The translations under genes were made by a program, and so were the position numbers. A stretch of DNA of 15,700 nucleotides from NCBI GenBank assembly GCA_947373615.1, contig CANBYN010000014.1, forward strand, positions 1 through 15,700. Direction: 5' to 3'. This document shows, piece by piece, positions 14,212-15,700 of the stretch; the stretch's first letter is position 1, and every line of letters begins with the position of its first letter. This DNA is from Burkholderiaceae bacterium (lineage in GTDB: Bacteria; Pseudomonadota; Gammaproteobacteria; Burkholderiales; Burkholderiaceae). The notes beneath the pieces are model-generated. The model searched no databases, was not told where the DNA came from, and was given only the letters and a program-made list of their open reading frames with translations.

Positions 14212-15700
14212 TGATGATAGCCACCATGGATTACGCTCATGAAGTAGCAAGATTTTGTTTGGATCGCGGCCTAGTAGATTTAGTGCGCTTTAAACAAGCT
14301 GAAACACAAAGTAAGGTAAGTGGAAAGCCTTTATACGAAGTGTTAGTAAGTGCACATCTCATTGATGATCAGATGGCCAAAGAAGCAATTTCTACTTACT
14401 TGGATCTTCCGATTATTCATTTAAATGAAATCCATCATCAAATAGAGCGCTACTTGGACGCCGTTCCAGCCGCCTTTGCCATAGAGAATCGCATTATTCC
14501 ATTTGCTACTGATGAAAGAGGAATTAAGGTTGCCATTGCTGAGCCTAGTGGTTTGCGGAGTGTCAGTAGTGTCCGCTTAATTACTGGAAAAAATGTTTCG
14601 GCTTACGTAGTTTCTCCGATTGAAATGAACGCTTTGATCAAGACGATCTTAGATAGCTCTCCCAAGCGTGTCAAAAGTGCGGATATCGGCATCAATTTAG
14701 GCAAGTCCGTTACCAGCAAAGATAAAAATTTAGTAAATGCCAAAAAGCTTAATAGCTTGATGGGTAAGCAATCTGTTCTCGCTAAAGTCACTCCTGACAT
14801 ACATGAGGTCAGCGATGATAGTCAGGGTAATCATGTGATTACATTTGTAAATGACATGATTATTGATGCAATTAAACAAGGTGCTAGCGATATTCATATC
14901 GAAATGTATAAGGACTTTGCTACTGCACGCTATCGCGTTGATGGTGTTTTGAGGGAGTGTGAAAGCCTGAAAGAGTTCCTATTTGCAAACTATGCTGCTG
15001 TCACAACTAGGTTAAAGATTATGGCCTCTTTGGATATATCGGAGAGGCGTTTGCCTCAGGATGGGGCGATTACGATTTCCTTGCCAGAGGGTAGGGATGT
15101 AGATCTACGGGTTTCTATCTTGCCGACCGTATTTGGTGAACGGGTGGTAATGCGTATTTTAGATAGAGACGGAATTTCATTCGACCTCGATAAACTTGGT
15201 TTCCCAGAAAAAGAATATGCAGATGTTGTGTCTGCATTTGAAGCCTCCCAAGGTATGGTTTTAGTTACAGGCCCTACTGGCTCTGGTAAGTCTACAACCT
15301 TGTATGGAGCATTAAAGCGCCTCAATAAGCCTGGGGTCAATATTCTAACCGCAGAAGATCCTGTGGAATTTACGATCGATGGAGTTGGTCAAGTTCAGAT
15401 TCGAGATGATATAGGGCTGACATTTGCTTCAGCCTTGAGGTCATTCTTGCGTCAGGATCCTGAAATCATTTTAGTTGGAGAGATTCGCGATAAAGAGACT
15501 GCAGATATATCGATTAAGGCATCCTTAACTGGTCACCTTGTGCTTTCTACCCTCCATGCGAACGACTCCATTAGTACTGTTTTGCGTTTAATCAATATGG
15601 GGATTCCAGGTTATTTGATTGGTGCGGCTTTGACTTTGGTGATTGCACAGCGATTGACAAGAAAAATTTGCCCAGCTTGTAAGCAATTACATGAAGGAAA
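14211..15700 (+). CDS. pilB: Pilus extension ATPase PilB (partial, C-terminus missing)
   Basis: The frame opens at TAATG with the pilQ stop and stays open to the edge (496 codons seen of a usual total near 560-570). The product belongs to the GspE/PilB family. An N-terminal domain of MshEN/T2SSE-N type (about 10-145) is joined by a Lys/Ser-rich linker (150-205) to the motor. N2 features include QGASDIHIE (223-231) and RLPQDGAI (280-287). Walker A is GPTGSGKST (354-362), the Asp box TAEDPVEF (380-387), Walker B EIILVGEIRD (418-427), and the His box TGHLVLSTLHAN (440-451). KICPAC (485-490) begins the tetracysteine metal motif of extension ATPases, cut by the edge. ATGs at 14214 and 14226 are alternative starts; no clear Shine-Dalgarno is seen. 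It powers fibre extension with PilC, expected downstream. Confidence 0.93.
   Translation, partial: MMIATMDYAHEVARFCLDRGLVDLVRFKQAETQSKVSGKPLYEVLVSAHLIDDQMAKEAISTYLDLPIIHLNEIHHQIERYLDAVPAAFAIENRIIPFATDERGIKVAIAEPSGLRSVSSVRLITGKNVSAYVVSPIEMNALIKTILDSSPKRVKSADIGINLGKSVTSKDKNLVNAKKLNSLMGKQSVLAKVTPDIHEVSDDSQGNHVITFVNDMIIDAIKQGASDIHIEMYKDFATARYRVDGVLRECESLKEFLFANYAAVTTRLKIMASLDISERRLPQDGAITISLPEGRDVDLRVSILPTVFGERVVMRILDRDGISFDLDKLGFPEKEYADVVSAFEASQGMVLVTGPTGSGKSTTLYGALKRLNKPGVNILTAEDPVEFTIDGVGQVQIRDDIGLTFASALRSFLRQDPEIILVGEIRDKETADISIKASLTGHLVLSTLHANDSISTVLRLINMGIPGYLIGAALTLVIAQRLTRKICPACKQLHEG

Noticed and set aside
14211..14400. c-di-GMP-binding MshEN motif at the N-terminus of PilB, which could link to the divergent sensor gene
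   Set aside because: The domain type is similar, but the key Arg and Gly positions of the RLGxxLxxxG motif are not conserved in either half (EVARFCLDRG; PLYEVLVSAH).
9661..15700. Type II secretion or MSHA pilus locus
   Set aside because: GspL-like and MshL-like features exist, but PilT with its AVRNLIRE-type motif, FimT/PilV/PilW/PilX and PilY1 identify a T4aP system.

Overview
This window holds a nearly complete type IVa pilus (T4aP) locus from a low-GC Gram-negative bacterium, most likely a betaproteobacterium. The A+T-rich coding, tight gene packing and the T4aP minor-pilin set (FimT, PilV, PilW, PilX, PilY1) would fit a streamlined freshwater Burkholderiaceae such as Polynucleobacter. 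That taxonomic guess rests on overall character, not on a search.

Layout. Positions 1-425 (minus strand) hold the N-terminal part of a membrane-anchored sensor protein that runs off the left edge. Diverging from it is a small secreted DUF4124-like protein with a C-terminal coiled coil (519-989). After a 166 bp non-coding stretch with promoter-like and palindromic elements comes a plus-strand run of twelve genes with almost no gaps: major pilin pilA (1156), a second PilE-like pilin (1729), prepilin peptidase pilD (2190), retraction ATPase pilT (2967), minor pilins fimT, pilV, pilW and pilX (3965-6300), the large tip adhesin pilY1 (6307), a PilM-PilN fusion (9661), a PilO-PilP fusion (11387), a short lipoprotein secretin pilQ (12682) and the extension ATPase pilB (14211, cut by the right edge). 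The platform protein pilC was not seen and would be expected downstream.

How the parts work together. PilD removes the leader peptides of the pilins. PilA (and perhaps the PilE-like pilin) forms the fibre. FimT/PilV/PilW/PilX with PilY1 form the tip or priming complex. PilB drives extension and PilT retraction. The fused PilMN and PilOP chains form the alignment complex that links the cytoplasmic motor to the PilQ secretin.

Most interesting points. (1) The alignment complex is condensed from four proteins (PilM, N, O, P) to two (PilMN, PilOP). This resembles the GspL design of type II secretion and replaces the lipid anchor of PilP with a covalent tether to PilO. (2) The secretin is a short, AMIN-less lipoprotein with Asp right after the lipidated Cys. 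(3) PilY1 carries an unusual N-terminal module and lacks the usual calcium loop in its propeller. (4) Nearly all pilus genes, normally scattered in proteobacteria, sit in one transcriptional unit, with a hairpin just after pilA that could set its higher expression. No mobile elements, CRISPR arrays or RNA genes were seen.
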